A stretch of 64,000 nucleotides of DNA from Naasia lichenicola (GCF_004801885.1 NZ_SSSM01000006.1:418092-482091); one strand, 5' to 3'; counted from the stretch's first letter, positions 7,233 to 16,423 are shown. Notes: generated by a model not told the origin, from the sequence alone. Translations and numbers: made by a program.

Positions 7233-7976
7233 TCAGCGCGCTTCGAGCAGTTCCGCGATCTGGTCGACTACCAGATCGGGGCGGGAGAGGAACGGATGAT
7301 GTCCCGTCGGAAGATCGACGCTCCGAGTCGTACGACCCGCGTGGAAGCGCTGCAGCTCCATCGACGTGCTGCGGTCGTCGGTGCAGACGAGGTAGGTCGA
7401 GTCGACTCCCTGCCAGCCGGCGGCGCTGGTCGGAGTCCCGAAGGCCGCGATCGCCTGCCCGGAAACCCGCGCGAAGGCCTCGCGCTGCCTATCGCCATCG
7501 ACATCCTGGAGGAAGCGCGCCCCGAACGATGCCGCGTCGTAGCCGGCGATCTCGATGGTTCCGTCCCCGTTGTCGGCGACGGAGACCGGATCGGATTCGC
7601 CGCTCATGATCGCGCCCTGCGCCTGGCCGATGTCGGGCAGGTACGAGGAGATGTAGACGAGTCGGGCCACGGCCGGATGGTGACCCGCTTCGGCGATGAC
7701 CGTCCCGCCATAGGAGTGTCCGACGACGATCGCGGAACCTCCGCGGGCGGCGACCGCGTCGAGCTCCCGCCGAAGCGCCGCGGCATCCTCCGCCAACCCG
7801 GCTTCAGCGGCGTCGCCTGCGCTCTCGCCGCAGGACGGCAACCTTACCGAGCGGCTAGGAATGCCGGTGCGCTCGAGCAGCAGCTCCGCGGTCGGCCGCC
7901 ACCACCACTCGCCGTCGCGCACCAGGGCGCCGTGCACGAAGATCAGATCCGTCGGTCCACCGCTCGATGCCGTCAT
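7233..7976 (-). CDS. Alpha/beta-fold hydrolase (esterase-like)
   Basis: 247 aa. It starts with the typical strand and oxyanion region LIFVHGALVRDGEWWWRP, has the nucleophile elbow VVGHSYGGTV, and a candidate catalytic His in TGHHPF near the C-terminus. No signal peptide, so cytoplasmic. It resembles the small salicylate-esterase-like hydrolases common in Actinobacteria; the substrate is unknown. The ATG is preceded by a TAGCTT -10 box at the leaderless distance, so it is probably transcribed alone. Confidence 0.85.
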   Translation of the reverse strand: MTASSGGPTDLIFVHGALVRDGEWWWRPTAELLLERTGIPSRSVRLPSCGESAGDAAEAGLAEDAAALRRELDAVAARGGSAIVVGHSYGGTVIAEAGHHPAVARLVYISSYLPDIGQAQGAIMSGESDPVSVADNGDGTIEIAGYDAASFGARFLQDVDGDRQREAFARVSGQAIAAFGTPTSAAGWQGVDSTYLVCTDDRSTSMELQRFHAGRTTRSVDLPTGHHPFLSRPDLVVDQIAELLEAR

Positions 7977-7982
7977 TCTCCG

Positions 7983-7988
7983 AAGCTA
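7983..7988 (-). promoter_or_regulatory. -10 box, leaderless promoter of the hydrolase gene
   Basis: TAGCTT on the minus strand, separated by 6 bases from the ATG at 7976. Confidence 0.5.
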
Positions 7989-8048
7989 CGCGGCTGGTCG
8001 GCCCTGCCATCCGCCGATCCGCTCACAGCCGCGCACCTGCACATCGTC

Positions 8049-8103
8049 GAATTGCCAGAAATGGCTCTATAGCGGCGCCTGTGAGAGCCGAATGTGGCAA
8101 TTC
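8049..8103. repeat. Intergenic palindrome of the AATGTG family
   Basis: Arms GAATTGCCA...GGCTCT (8049-8068) and AGAGCC...TGGCAATTC (8084-8103) pair over 9 and 6 bases with a 5-base internal bulge and a 15-base loop. It sits just past the lipoprotein stop at 8110, so it may work as its terminator. It shares CCGAATGTG with the elements at 6431 and 56346. Confidence 0.6.
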
Positions 8104-8109
8104 GGCGGG

Positions 8110-8937
8110 TCAGGAGAGGCCGAGCTCCGGGAACTCGGCGCGGATGCGATCGCGGATGTCGGCGAAGCCCGGGCGGTCGCCGACGAAGCGCAGCTTCCGG
8201 GCGAGAGTGCTGTCGCCGTCGGGCTCGTCTTCGAGGACGTAGGTCATGAAGGTCTCCGCCAGATCCTCAACGACGTTGGTCGCCGCGTAGTCGCTGACGA
8301 AGTCCGCCTCGTGCGCCTCGTAGAACTCCTCGGCGACCGCCGCATCCTCGTTGTCCGAAGCGGGTGCGTCCGGGTACTCGGACCAGAACCGCTGCTGGAA
8401 CGCCCACAGCGTGGCATCGTCATGGGCGCAGCCTTCGCTCGTCTCGACGGTCGGGCAGTCGCCATCGACAGGCTCCGTCTCGTCGGTCGAAAGCGTCAGC
8501 ACGTGCGCGTATTCGTGCACGAGCGTCGCCACGAGATCGCCCTCATCACCACTGGTGGCGAGGTTCGCCGCCAGCACCCAGCGCTCGGGGTCGTCGTCCT
8601 GGTAGGCGTACGCGAGGGTGTCGCTGTCGGCGGAGTCGCCGACGCGGAACTCCGAGAACGTGTCCGTCGCGAACTCGGGGGTGACGACGCGCTCGAACGT
8701 CTGCCAGACATCGGCGGTCAGTCCGGTCGGTGCGGGATCGAGGGTGCCGTCGGCCTCGACGTCGTAGATCTCCACGGCGCCCCAGTCATCGTCGTCCTCG
8801 GTGCGCGGCCCATCGTGACCCGACGTCGTCGACTGTCGGACGCCGTCGACCACCGACTCGATCGCCCCGCATCCGGCCAGCGCCGCGCAGAGCAGAGGGA
8901 CGACGAGGAGGGCGGCGATGAGCCGATGGGGACGCAC
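8110..8937 (-). CDS. Lipoprotein with HExxH zinc-metallopeptidase-like motif
   Basis: 275 aa. N-terminal lipoprotein signal with lipobox ALAGC (lipidated Cys at residue 23), then an acidic linker and a globular domain. HEYAH at residues 141-145 matches the gluzincin/zincin HExxH helix, and a downstream LAETF offers a candidate third ligand. It would be anchored on the outer face of the membrane. Cys residues near DCPTVETSEGCAH could form a disulfide. I do not recognise a named family; substrate unknown. GTG start fits a leaderless promoter. Confidence 0.7.
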   Translation of the reverse strand: MRPHRLIAALLVVPLLCAALAGCGAIESVVDGVRQSTTSGHDGPRTEDDDDWGAVEIYDVEADGTLDPAPTGLTADVWQTFERVVTPEFATDTFSEFRVGDSADSDTLAYAYQDDDPERWVLAANLATSGDEGDLVATLVHEYAHVLTLSTDETEPVDGDCPTVETSEGCAHDDATLWAFQQRFWSEYPDAPASDNEDAAVAEEFYEAHEADFVSDYAATNVVEDLAETFMTYVLEDEPDGDSTLARKLRFVGDRPGFADIRDRIRAEFPELGLS

Positions 8938-8943
8938 CAGGTC

Positions 8944-8949
8944 ACCCTA
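8944..8949 (-). promoter_or_regulatory. -10 box, leaderless promoter of the lipoprotein gene
   Basis: TAGGGT on the minus strand, 6 bases before the GTG at 8937. Confidence 0.5.
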
Positions 8950-9009
8950 GGGCGGCCACCGCGTCACGCTCGGGCGATCGCCCGGCACGGCTCTCAGCCG
9001 GCTCTGCTG

Positions 9010-9477
9010 TCAACCGAGTGAGGCGACCCACTCCGTGCTGCCGTCGGTGAAGCCCTGCTCCTTCCAGATGGGGACCCGGGCCTTGATCTCGTCGACCAGC
9101 GATGCGCAGGCGGCGAACGCCTCTGCGCGATGAGCGGAGGCGACGGCACAGACGAGCGCGACGTCGCCGACGGTGAGATCGCCGATCCGATGCAGCACGG
9201 CGATCCGCGTTCCAGGATGGGCATCCGCCACCTCGGTGGCGACCTGCTTCGCGATCGCATCGGCGGTGGGATGCGAGGTGTAGTGCAGCCAGGAGACGCC
9301 CTTGCCCTCGTCGTGGTCGCGGACCACTCCCGCGAAGGTCACGACGGCGCCGGAGTGCGCGCTCTCGACGGCCGCGCTGCAGGCCTCGACCGAGATCGAC
9401 TCGTCGGTGACCGCGGCGAGGATCACCTGACCAGGGATCGATTCTCCGAAGTTCGGATCGCTCGGCTCAACGGTCAT
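9010..9477 (-). CDS. moaE: MoaE, molybdopterin synthase catalytic subunit
   Basis: 155 aa. Transfers sulfur from MoaD thiocarboxylate to cPMP to make molybdopterin. Visible family features: GAVVTFAGVVRDHDEGKGV, LHYTSHPTA, the HRIGDLTVGD segment and KARVPIWKEQ with the catalytic lysines. Last gene of the leftward operon moeB-moeA-moaC-mog-moaE, overlapping mog by 11 nt. Its partner MoaD is on the opposite strand, so subunit balance depends on two operons. Confidence 0.95.
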   Translation of the reverse strand: MTVEPSDPNFGESIPGQVILAAVTDESISVEACSAAVESAHSGAVVTFAGVVRDHDEGKGVSWLHYTSHPTADAIAKQVATEVADAHPGTRIAVLHRIGDLTVGDVALVCAVASAHRAEAFAACASLVDEIKARVPIWKEQGFTDGSTEWVASLG

Positions 9478-9985
9478 GATCGACTCCGTGCAGCTGATCC
9501 ACGATGTGATCGAGCAGATCCTCGAGGACGCTGAGGCCATCCCGAACGCCCCCGCTCGACCCGGGAAGGTTGACGACGAACGTCCATCCGGCGATGCCGG
9601 CGTGTCCGCGGGACAGTGCGGCCAGCGGGGTGGACGAGGCGCCGCGTCGGCGCAGCTCCTCCATGACGCCCGGCAGCTCCCGGTCCAGCAGCGGAAGGGT
9701 GACCTCGGGGGTGCGATCGGTGGGGCTGATGCCGGTGCCGCCGGTGGTGACCACGACGTCGACCGAGGGGATGGCGGCCTCGAGTGCGCCGCGGACGGGA
9801 TCGCCATCCGCGACGACGTTCACCCGGTCGACGATCCAGCCGCGCTCGGTGAACCAGTCGACGAGCATCGGACCCGTCCGGTCCTCGTAGACGCCGGCCG
9901 CCGCACGGGTCGATGCGACGACGATCGCCACGGATCTGGCCGCCACGGATCTGGCCGATGCGGTGTCGCTATCCGTCCCGCTCAT
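9467..9985 (-). CDS. mog: Molybdopterin adenylyltransferase (MogA/MoaB)
   Basis: 172 aa. Adenylylates molybdopterin before Mo insertion by MoeA. The family motif [15 protein letters not shown] is present, followed by [15 protein letters not shown]. The ATG overlaps the moaC stop (ATGA) and the 3' end overlaps moaE. A repeated GCCACGGATCTGG near the start gives [11 protein letters not shown]. MogA and MoaB cannot be told apart by eye. Confidence 0.93.
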   Translation of the reverse strand: MSGTDSDTASARSVAARSVAIVVASTRAAAGVYEDRTGPMLVDWFTERGWIVDRVNVVADGDPVRGALEAAIPSVDVVVTTGGTGISPTDRTPEVTLPLLDRELPGVMEELRRRGASSTPLAALSRGHAGIAGWTFVVNLPGSSGGVRDGLSVLEDLLDHIVDQLHGVDHDR

Positions 9986-10476
9986 TCCGCGATCCAGTCG
10001 CCCGACTTGCCGCCGCTCTTCGCCACAACGTGGATGCCCTCGATGCTCGCGTGCTTGTCGACGGCCTTGATCATGTCGTAGAGGGTGAGCGCGGCCACGG
10101 ACGCGGCTGTCAGCGCCTCCATCTCGACGCCCGTCACGCCGGTGGTCTTCACCGTCGCTGTCACCAGCACCCGATCGCCCTGAGGAGCGAGGTCGATGGT
10201 GGCACCGGAGAGCGGCAGTGGGTGGCACAGGGGGATGAGTGCCGAGGTCTGCTTGGCGGCCATGATGCCCGCGACCCGTGCGACGGCGAGCGCCTCGCCC
10301 TTGGGCAGCTCGCCGGCAACCAGCAGGTCGATGACGTCGGGTCGTGTGACGAGCGTGGCCACCGCGGTGGCGCGGCGAGTGGTCGCCTGCTTGTCGGTCA
10401 CATCCACCATGAGGACCGCTCCGTCGGCATCGACGTGCGTCAGCGCCGGGCGCTGTTCGCCTTCTCGCTCAGTCAT
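9982..10476 (-). CDS. moaC: Cyclic pyranopterin monophosphate synthase MoaC
   Basis: 164 aa. Converts 3',8-cyclo-GTP from MoaA into cPMP. Conserved segments visible: [49 protein letters not shown] and KSGGKSGDW. The ATG overlaps the moeA 3' end, so translation is coupled along the operon. Confidence 0.96.
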   Translation of the reverse strand: MTEREGEQRPALTHVDADGAVLMVDVTDKQATTRRATAVATLVTRPDVIDLLVAGELPKGEALAVARVAGIMAAKQTSALIPLCHPLPLSGATIDLAPQGDRVLVTATVKTTGVTGVEMEALTAASVAALTLYDMIKAVDKHASIEGIHVVAKSGGKSGDWIAE

Positions 10477-11752
10477 CGATCCTCCATGCCTCCACCCGAT
10501 CGCCTGCGCCTGCGCGCTCCAGCCCGACGGGGAGGTGCACGAGCAGCGACGAGTTCGCATATGAGTGAAGCAGGTGCGAGCTGGCGCCGCCGACCAGCTC
10601 GATGGCTCCGTCGTCGTCGAGGCGTCCGCGCCGGATCTGGTGCTTGGCAGCGGGCGAGTCGACGGCGGCGGCCAGGGGCGCGTGCACGACCGGGCGCTCG
10701 GGTCGCGCCGCGCCGGCCAGCCGCCGCAGGATCGGACGCAGGAACAGCTCGAACGACACGAGAGCGCTGACCGGATTGCCGGGGAAGGAGACGACAGGAA
10801 GGCGCTCGTCCCGATCCGCCGCGGCGATGGCCCCGATTCCTTGGGGGCCGCCGGGCTGCATCGCCACGCTGCCGAACTGGACGCCCAACGGTGCGAGGGC
10901 GTCGCGGACGACCTCGCGGGCGCCGGCGCTGACGCCGCCGACGGTGATCAGCAGATCGACCTCCGCGGCGTGCTCCGTCAGGATGGCGAGCAGGCGTTCG
11001 GCGTCGTCCGATCGACACGGCTTGACCGCGACCGTGCATCCCGCGTCGAGGAGTGCGGAGGCCAGCAGCGCGCCGTTCGAGTCGTAGATCTGACCCGGCT
11101 CGAGTCGGCTCCCGGGCTCTCGGATCTCGTGGCCGGTGGGCACCACCAGCACCCGGGTGCGGCGGAGCACCGCGATCTCTCTGAGCCCCGTGCCGGCGAT
11201 CACGCCGTACTGCGCGGCGGCCAGCGGCGTGCCCGCGGCGAGCAGGACGTCGCCCGCGCGCACGTCGCTGCCCGCGCGGCGAACGAACGCTTCGGGGTGG
11301 GGAGCTGCCGCGAAGGCGACCTCGTCGACGGGAGCGCCTGCGGTCGAGAACCGTGGTGGTTCCACGTGCTCGATCGGCACCACAGCATCGGCGCCGCTCG
11401 GGATCGGCGCACCGGTCATCACCGCGGCCGCGACCCCTGGAGCGAGCGGGGGAGCGGCATCACCCGCATTGATCTGCGGCGCCAGGGGCAGCCGAAGGGG
11501 TGCGTCCGGCGCAGCGCCCGTCAGATCGGCGGCTCGGACCGCGTAGCCATCCATCTGCGAGTTGTCGAAGGGCGGCAGATCGCTCGGAGAGCGGAGATCG
11601 TCGACGAGCACACGGGCCCGATAGCGATCGGGCGCTGCTGCCATGGCGGCGGGCGACACCGGAAGCGCCTCGGCGACGCGACTCCGCGCGAGGGGCTCGA
11701 GCAGCGCCTCCACGGCGGCTCGGTGCTCCTCGACGCTGCGGACGGCGCTCAA
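10469..11752 (-). CDS. moeA: Molybdopterin molybdenumtransferase MoeA
   Basis: 427 aa. Inserts molybdate into adenylylated molybdopterin. Motifs: [73 protein letters not shown]. The start is TTG at 11752. The moeB stop and this start lie in a 14-base tandem duplication (11740-11767), so the gene may have gained or moved its start by duplication. No clear ribosome site; translation probably follows from moeB. Confidence 0.95.
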   Translation of the reverse strand: MSAVRSVEEHRAAVEALLEPLARSRVAEALPVSPAAMAAAPDRYRARVLVDDLRSPSDLPPFDNSQMDGYAVRAADLTGAAPDAPLRLPLAPQINAGDAAPPLAPGVAAAVMTGAPIPSGADAVVPIEHVEPPRFSTAGAPVDEVAFAAAPHPEAFVRRAGSDVRAGDVLLAAGTPLAAAQYGVIAGTGLREIAVLRRTRVLVVPTGHEIREPGSRLEPGQIYDSNGALLASALLDAGCTVAVKPCRSDDAERLLAILTEHAAEVDLLITVGGVSAGAREVVRDALAPLGVQFGSVAMQPGGPQGIGAIAAADRDERLPVVSFPGNPVSALVSFELFLRPILRRLAGAARPERPVVHAPLAAAVDSPAAKHQIRRGRLDDDGAIELVGGASSHLLHSYANSSLLVHLPVGLERAGAGDRVEAWRIDD

Positions 11753-11767
11753 CGGACGGCGCTCAAT
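11740..11767. repeat. 14-base tandem duplication across the moeB stop and moeA start
   Basis: GGACGGCGCTCAAC followed by GGACGGCGCTCAAT. One copy contains the moeB stop codon and the other the moeA TTG start. Confidence 0.75.
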
Positions 11768-13001
11768 ACCGCGGCTTGTCCGGTTCGATGTCGCGCACCC
11801 AGGCGTGCACTCCGCCGGTCAGATGGCTGATGCTCTCCCAGCCGACGCCCTCGAGATAATCGCGAGCCTGCCCGGAGCGGCCGTCGTGGTGGCAGTACAG
11901 GATCACGTTGGAATCCGGCGGCAGCACCGTCTTCGCCTCGTCGGAGAGCAGGTCGCCCATCGGCACGAACTCGGAGCCGTCGATGGCGACGATCTCGCGC
12001 TCCCACGGCTCGCGGATGTCGACGAGCACGAATTTCGCCTCGCCCTTGGCGCGCTGCTCGAGAAGGTCGTGCAGCTCCTGCGGTGAGATCTCGGGGTTCA
12101 TGGCGGCGGTGGGCCTTTCTCGTGGTGCGGCGGTGTCCGCGCGTCTGCTGTCGGCCGGATGCATGTAGTGCGCGACGATGGCGTCCAGGGCGATGCCGTC
12201 CTCGTCCATCAGCTCGACGGAGACCACACGCGCGGGATCGTGGCTGAACGGCACCGTGCGCCAGCTGCCGAGGGTGCCGTCGTGCACGAGGAGTCGGCCG
12301 AGCAGCGGCTCGCCGAAGCCGACGATGAGCTTCACCGCCTCGGTGGCGAGCACGCCGCCGATCGCGACGCAGACCGAGCCGAGCACGCCAGCGGTCTCGC
12401 AGGTCTCGTCATCGACCGACGTGCGGTAGTCGGGGTAGAGGTCGGCGAGCAGGAACGGGGATCCCTCCGGCGGCTCGGACCAGAACACCGTCGCCTGGCC
12501 GTCGAGGCGCAGGGCGGAACCCCAGATGTACGGCTTTCCGAGCAGACCGGCGGCATCGTGCGCGATCGCCCGGGTGGGGAAGTTGTCGGTGCCGTCGATC
12601 ACGATGTCGTAGTCGTCGATCAAAGCGAGGGCGTTCTCATCGGTGATGCGCTCGGCGATCGGCACGACGGCGACGTGCGGATTCTGGGCGCGCAGGACCG
12701 ATGCGGCCGTCTCGACCTTCAGCGCTCCCAGGTCGGCAGGCGTGTAGAGGGTCTGCCGGTGCAGATTCGACTCCGCGACGGTGTCGGAGTCGAGCAGTCC
12801 GACCGTGCCGACTCCCGCCGCGACCAGCGCGGTGAGCACTGGAGTGCCGAGGCCGCCCGCCCCGAGGACCAGCACGCGAGCCGCCTTGAGTCGGCGCTGA
12901 CCGGCGAGCCCGATCTCGGGAAGGGCGAGCTGACGCGCGTAGCGCGTGAGCTCGGCGGGGCTGAGGTCGTCGACAGGATCGATGAGGGGCGCGAGCGACA
13001 T
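11763..13001 (-). CDS. moeB: MoeB/ThiF-type adenylyltransferase fused to rhodanese domain
   Basis: 412 aa. The N-terminal E1-like Rossmann domain binds ATP (VLVLGAGGLGTPVL, GAGGLG at 47-52; VIDGTDNFPTRAI) and adenylylates the MoaD C-terminus. The C-terminal rhodanese domain (from about residue 310) has active-site loop YCHHDGRS with Cys370, which carries persulfide sulfur to MoaD-AMP. This bacterial MOCS3-like fusion is common in Actinobacteria and could also serve ThiS. The ATG is preceded by GGAAGGA. First gene of the leftward Moco operon. Confidence 0.95.
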   Translation of the reverse strand: MSLAPLIDPVDDLSPAELTRYARQLALPEIGLAGQRRLKAARVLVLGAGGLGTPVLTALVAAGVGTVGLLDSDTVAESNLHRQTLYTPADLGALKVETAASVLRAQNPHVAVVPIAERITDENALALIDDYDIVIDGTDNFPTRAIAHDAAGLLGKPYIWGSALRLDGQATVFWSEPPEGSPFLLADLYPDYRTSVDDETCETAGVLGSVCVAIGGVLATEAVKLIVGFGEPLLGRLLVHDGTLGSWRTVPFSHDPARVVSVELMDEDGIALDAIVAHYMHPADSRRADTAAPRERPTAAMNPEISPQELHDLLEQRAKGEAKFVLVDIREPWEREIVAIDGSEFVPMGDLLSDEAKTVLPPDSNVILYCHHDGRSGQARDYLEGVGWESISHLTGGVHAWVRDIEPDKPRY

Positions 13002-13119
13002 CACGTTCCTTCCATCCGCCGGGCGCTTAAGCCTACGGCGCGCCGAGAACCCGCTGTCGCGGAAGGCGCCTCCGGTCCAGCCCTCGATAACGGACAGGTT
13101 GGTGGTGTGGGATGAGGTC

Positions 13120-14007
13120 ATGACCGATCGGGCCGGCGGTGTGGGCGAGCAGGAGCTGGACGAACCCGCGCCCGACCGATGGATATCGGTCGGCGGGCGA
13201 CGGGTGCGCTACGCCGTCGGCGGAGACGGCCCACCGATGCTGCTGCTGCACGGGATCGCCCGCAGTCTCGAGGACTGGGTGGAGGCGCGGGTCGAACTGG
13301 AACCGCGCTTCACCGTCTACTCGCTCGACCTCCCCGGCTTCGGCGGCTCGGATCGGCTCGGTGGCCCCAGTGACCTCACCGCCTTCGGTCGATCGGTGCT
13401 CGACTTCCTCGATGCCGTCGGGGTGCGCGACCCCGTCCGGATCGTCGGCAACTCGCTCGGCGGCGCCGTCGCCCTCCAGGCGGTCGGCCTCGCGCCGGCG
13501 CGCTTCTCGGCCCTGATCCTCGTCGACAGCGCAGGCTTCGGTAGCGAGGTGGCCGCGGAGCTGCGCGCGCTCGCGCTGCCGGGGATCAACCGACTGCTGC
13601 TGCGACCCAGCCGCCGGGCCGCCGAGCTGCAGGTGCGCGGCATCTTCCACGATCCCGCTCTCGTCACGCCGTCGCGGGTCGACCTCGCCTATTCGCTCGC
13701 TTCCCGCGCCGGATCGGCGGAGGTGCTGCTCGAGATCGGCAGGTCGCTCGGCAATCTCCGCGGAGTCCGACCCGAATGGCGCCGGCAGCTCCTCGACCAG
13801 CTGGGTGAGCTCGACATCCCCGTCCTGCTGATCTGGGGCGAGAACGACCGGGTCCTGCCCGCCCGGCATCTCGACGCGGCTCGCCAGGTCTTCCCCGCGG
13901 CGCGAACCCACCTCTTCCCGGCCACCGGACACATGCCGCAGATCGAACGGCCCGCCGAGTTCGGTGAGGTCGTGATCGGATTCCTCGACGAGGTCGACGC
14001 GGACTGA
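13120..14007 (+). CDS. Alpha/beta-fold hydrolase
   Basis: 295 aa, cytoplasmic. Full catalytic set in the usual order: oxyanion region LLLHGIARSLEDW, nucleophile VGNSLGGAV, acid in WGENDRVLP, His in ATGHMPQIERP. It resembles meta-cleavage-product or haloalkane-type hydrolases; substrate unknown. ATG at 13120 chosen; in-frame GTG codons at 13102 and 13105 are alternatives. Divergent from moeB. Confidence 0.85.
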   Translation: MTDRAGGVGEQELDEPAPDRWISVGGRRVRYAVGGDGPPMLLLHGIARSLEDWVEARVELEPRFTVYSLDLPGFGGSDRLGGPSDLTAFGRSVLDFLDAVGVRDPVRIVGNSLGGAVALQAVGLAPARFSALILVDSAGFGSEVAAELRALALPGINRLLLRPSRRAAELQVRGIFHDPALVTPSRVDLAYSLASRAGSAEVLLEIGRSLGNLRGVRPEWRRQLLDQLGELDIPVLLIWGENDRVLPARHLDAARQVFPAARTHLFPATGHMPQIERPAEFGEVVIGFLDEVDAD

Positions 14008-14058
14008 ACCGGATTTCCGGCGACCGGCTGAAGCGGTGCTGGCCCTGGCGGCCGTCGC

Positions 14059-14481
14059 TCAGAGCGAGAAGTTGAAGGTGATCCCGCCGACGACGGCGGC
14101 ACCCAGGAGGAGCGCGAGGCCCACGGTGGCGAGCGGGAAGTGCGCGAGGACGCTGCTGAAGCCGGTGGTGGGCACCAGTGCGGGTTCGGCGGCGTTGGGA
14201 GTCGGCGCCGCGGCGAGCTGATCGCGGTAGGTCTCGAGCGAGGCGATCCACGCCGTGGTGTCCGTGATGGCTCGCTGCACCTTGACGGGCGCATCCTCGA
14301 CATCGCTGATCGGCTTCGCCGCGATCCGGAAGCGGTCCGCCGTGATCGGCGCGTTCGGCAGCGCCGATCCTCCCGGGTTGACGATCTCGCGGCGCAGCTT
14401 GGCGATGACGTAGAGCACCGCTTCGGCGCCGATGAGGATGACGCCGGTGACGGCGACGAGCCAGACGATTCCACTGACCAT
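14059..14481 (-). CDS. Small membrane protein with two terminal transmembrane spans
   Basis: 140 aa. The N-terminal span (IVWLVAVTGVILIGAEAVLY) is followed by a ~75-residue soluble loop and a C-terminal span (LATVGLALLLGAAVVGGITF) with almost nothing after it. The loop contains VQRAITDTTAWIASLETYRD, likely helical. No family recognised. The start is the ATG at the head of the hydrophobic segment. Confidence 0.7.
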   Translation of the reverse strand: MVSGIVWLVAVTGVILIGAEAVLYVIAKLRREIVNPGGSALPNAPITADRFRIAAKPISDVEDAPVKVQRAITDTTAWIASLETYRDQLAAAPTPNAAEPALVPTTGFSSVLAHFPLATVGLALLLGAAVVGGITFNFSL

Positions 14482-14630
14482 GACGGGTGTTTCTCGCTTT
14501 CGGGTGCCGTGGAGGACACGGCGATCGCAGTCTGGCACGACGCGCCCCCGTGCGCCTAAACGGGGGCGCGGCCCGCAGTCGACGGGTGGAATGGGCGTCG
14601 CCGAAACGGATGGTTTGGATAGCCTGAGCC

Positions 14631-15404
14631 ATGGCCGAGCATCGACCCAGCAGCGTTCGTGAGTTCCTTGCCGGGGTCGGTTTCCTGTTCCGGGGCTTCT
14701 CGCTCTGGCGGACCTCGCCCGGCACGATGGCCATCGGATTGATCCCGGCCGCCATCGTCGGTGCGCTCGTGCTGGCCGCCTTCGTGGCGCTGGCCGTCAC
14801 CGTCGACACCCTCGCGCCGACGCTCACCCCGTTCGCCGACGACTGGACGGAGCCGTGGCGGTCGCTCCTGCGGGTCGGGGTCTCCGCCGCGCTGCTCATC
14901 GCCCTGGTGCTGCTGACCGTCGCGACCTTCACAGCCCTGACGCTGGCAGTGGGCGATCCCTTCTTCGAGCGCATCTGGCTGGCCGTGGAGCATCGGGAGG
15001 GCGGCTTCACCCGCGCGGACGACGGCGGCTTCTGGCGTTCGCTCGGCCGAGGGATCGTGTCGGGACTGCGCCTGCTGGTGCCGTCGGTGCTGGTCGGCAT
15101 CCTGGTGTTCGCGCTTGGGCTGATCCCCGCCGTGGGTGGTGTGCTGGCAGCTGTGGTCGGCGCGGTGCTCGGCGGTGGCCTGCTCGCGCGGGAGCTGCTC
15201 GCCCGACCGTTCGAAGGCCGCGGGCTCGACGCACGGCAGCAGGCCACGCTTCGGCGCTCGCATCGCGCCCGGATCACGGGATTCGGCACGGCGACCTACG
15301 TCGTGTTCCTGCTGCCGCTCGGCGCGGTGATCGCCATGCCGGCCGCCGTCGCCGGCTCGACGCTGCTCGCCCGCGACCTGATCGACCCCTCCGCCGTCCG
15401 CTAG
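14631..15404 (+). CDS. EI24 (CysZ-like) domain membrane protein
   Basis: 257 aa, about five or six transmembrane spans. The pattern FLAGVGFLFRGFSLWRTSPG at the start and VGDPFFERIWLAVEHREGG after the second span fits the EI24/CysZ superfamily, whose CysZ members are sulfate channels. Sulfate transport is not shown here. TAGCCT at 14620-14625 lies 5 bases before the ATG, close to leaderless spacing. Convergent with the MerR gene. Confidence 0.75.
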   Translation: MAEHRPSSVREFLAGVGFLFRGFSLWRTSPGTMAIGLIPAAIVGALVLAAFVALAVTVDTLAPTLTPFADDWTEPWRSLLRVGVSAALLIALVLLTVATFTALTLAVGDPFFERIWLAVEHREGGFTRADDGGFWRSLGRGIVSGLRLLVPSVLVGILVFALGLIPAVGGVLAAVVGAVLGGGLLARELLARPFEGRGLDARQQATLRRSHRARITGFGTATYVVFLLPLGAVIAMPAAVAGSTLLARDLIDPSAVR

Positions 15405-15478
15405 AGGCTGAGCCCGCTAGAGGCTGCGTCCGCTGGAGCCTGCGGAGGGGTCGGTCCAGCGTTCGCTAGAGGCTCCGC
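15397..15478. repeat. Short tandem repeat at the convergent 3' ends of the EI24 and merR-like genes
   Basis: Units of the form CCGCTAGAGGCTG repeat about three times with drift, and GTTCGCTAGAGGCTC lies at the other end. The CTAG in the unit supplies the stop codon of each gene, on opposite strands. This looks like slippage duplication of gene ends. Confidence 0.6.
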
Positions 15479-16299
15479 TCGGCGAAGACGCGCATCGCGT
15501 CGCGGACGAACGTCGCACCGTCGATGCCGCCGTAGTTCGCGGCGAACCGTTCGTCGGCCGGATACATATCCGCCAGGCCGACGAAGTACTCGCGAGTCGG
15601 CCGACCCTCCGCCGTGGTCGGGGCACCGGGCATGCCGCTGAGCCAGTCGTACTGGCGACGCGCCAGGGTCTGCGCCTCGTCCGCATCGGGTGCGATGCCT
15701 TCGACCGCCGCAGCGCGCCAGTCGGCGATCAGCGCAGTCGCCGCCTCAGTGAACGAGTTCTGCTCGCCGGGGGACTTGGCGCGCCACCATGCGTCGCTCG
15801 ACGCGTAGGCGTCAGAGCCCCAGCGCTGAACCACCTCGTCCTCGTATCTGGTGTGATCGAATCCATCGAACATCTTCTCGGGCATGAGCTCCTGCTCTCC
15901 TTCTCCATCGGTGTCCGCGTCATCGATGGCGCGGATCGTGTGCTGGACCGACGCGATCTGCCGCGTCAGCCTCTCCTGCTCCCGCCGCAGCAGCTCGAGG
16001 TGAGTGCGCAGCGCCGGGACGGTGGCGGGCTGGTCCTCGAGCACGGTGCGGATGGCGGCGATCCCGAGTCCCAGCTCGCGCAGCAGCAGGATGCGCTGAA
16101 GGCGGGTCAGGGAGGCGGCGTCGTAGTGCCGGTACCCGTTGGCGCCCATCCGACTCGGTTCGAGCAGTCCTTCGGCCTGGTAGTGGCGAAGCGTCCTGCT
16201 CGTCGTACCGGCCAGCCGCGCGAGCTGCTGGATCGACCACTCGCGCGGGCGCTCCCGGTCCGATCCGTCCTGTTCCGATCCGTCCTGTTCCGTCAGCAT
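15466..16299 (-). CDS. MerR-family regulator with TipAS-like drug-sensing domain
   Basis: 277 aa. N-terminal MerR DNA-binding domain (WSIQQLARLAGTTSRTLRHY, GLLEPSRMGANGYRHYD), a dimerising coiled coil (LELLRREQERLTRQI), then a C-terminal TipAS-like antibiotic-recognition domain (FDGFDHTRYEDEVVQRWG ... FAANYGGIDGATFVRD). TipA-type proteins bind ligands and activate their own promoter by untwisting a long spacer; that arrangement is present just upstream. A 15-base in-frame duplication encodes EQDGSEQDGS at the N-terminus. Confidence 0.9.
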   Translation of the reverse strand: MLTEQDGSEQDGSDRERPREWSIQQLARLAGTTSRTLRHYQAEGLLEPSRMGANGYRHYDAASLTRLQRILLLRELGLGIAAIRTVLEDQPATVPALRTHLELLRREQERLTRQIASVQHTIRAIDDADTDGEGEQELMPEKMFDGFDHTRYEDEVVQRWGSDAYASSDAWWRAKSPGEQNSFTEAATALIADWRAAAVEGIAPDADEAQTLARRQYDWLSGMPGAPTTAEGRPTREYFVGLADMYPADERFAANYGGIDGATFVRDAMRVFAERSL

Positions 16300-16305
16300 T
16301 CCTTC

Positions 16306-16336
16306 ACGCTAGGAGTTGACGCTGCGTCAAGGTCAA
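16306..16336 (-). promoter_or_regulatory. MerR-type autoregulated promoter with operator dyad in a 19-bp spacer
   Basis: On the minus strand, -35 TTGACC (16331-16336) and -10 TAGCGT (16306-16311) are 19 bp apart. The spacer holds the perfect dyad TTGACGC-T-GCGTCAA (16316-16330). The -10 box is 6 bases from the ATG. A 19-bp spacer with a central dyad is the hallmark of MerR-activated promoters. Confidence 0.75.
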
Positions 16337-16423
16337 GCGGCTGCTCGTTCGAGATCGACCGGCCTGCTCCGCTTCCTGCCGCGGCGGGTCGCGGTGGGGC
16401 GGAGTGCTAGCGTCGAAATCAGG

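Noticed and set aside
13664..15289. 541-codon open frame on the minus strand across three genes
   Set aside because: Low-complexity Arg/Ser/Pro translation overlapping a hydrolase, a membrane protein and the EI24 gene.
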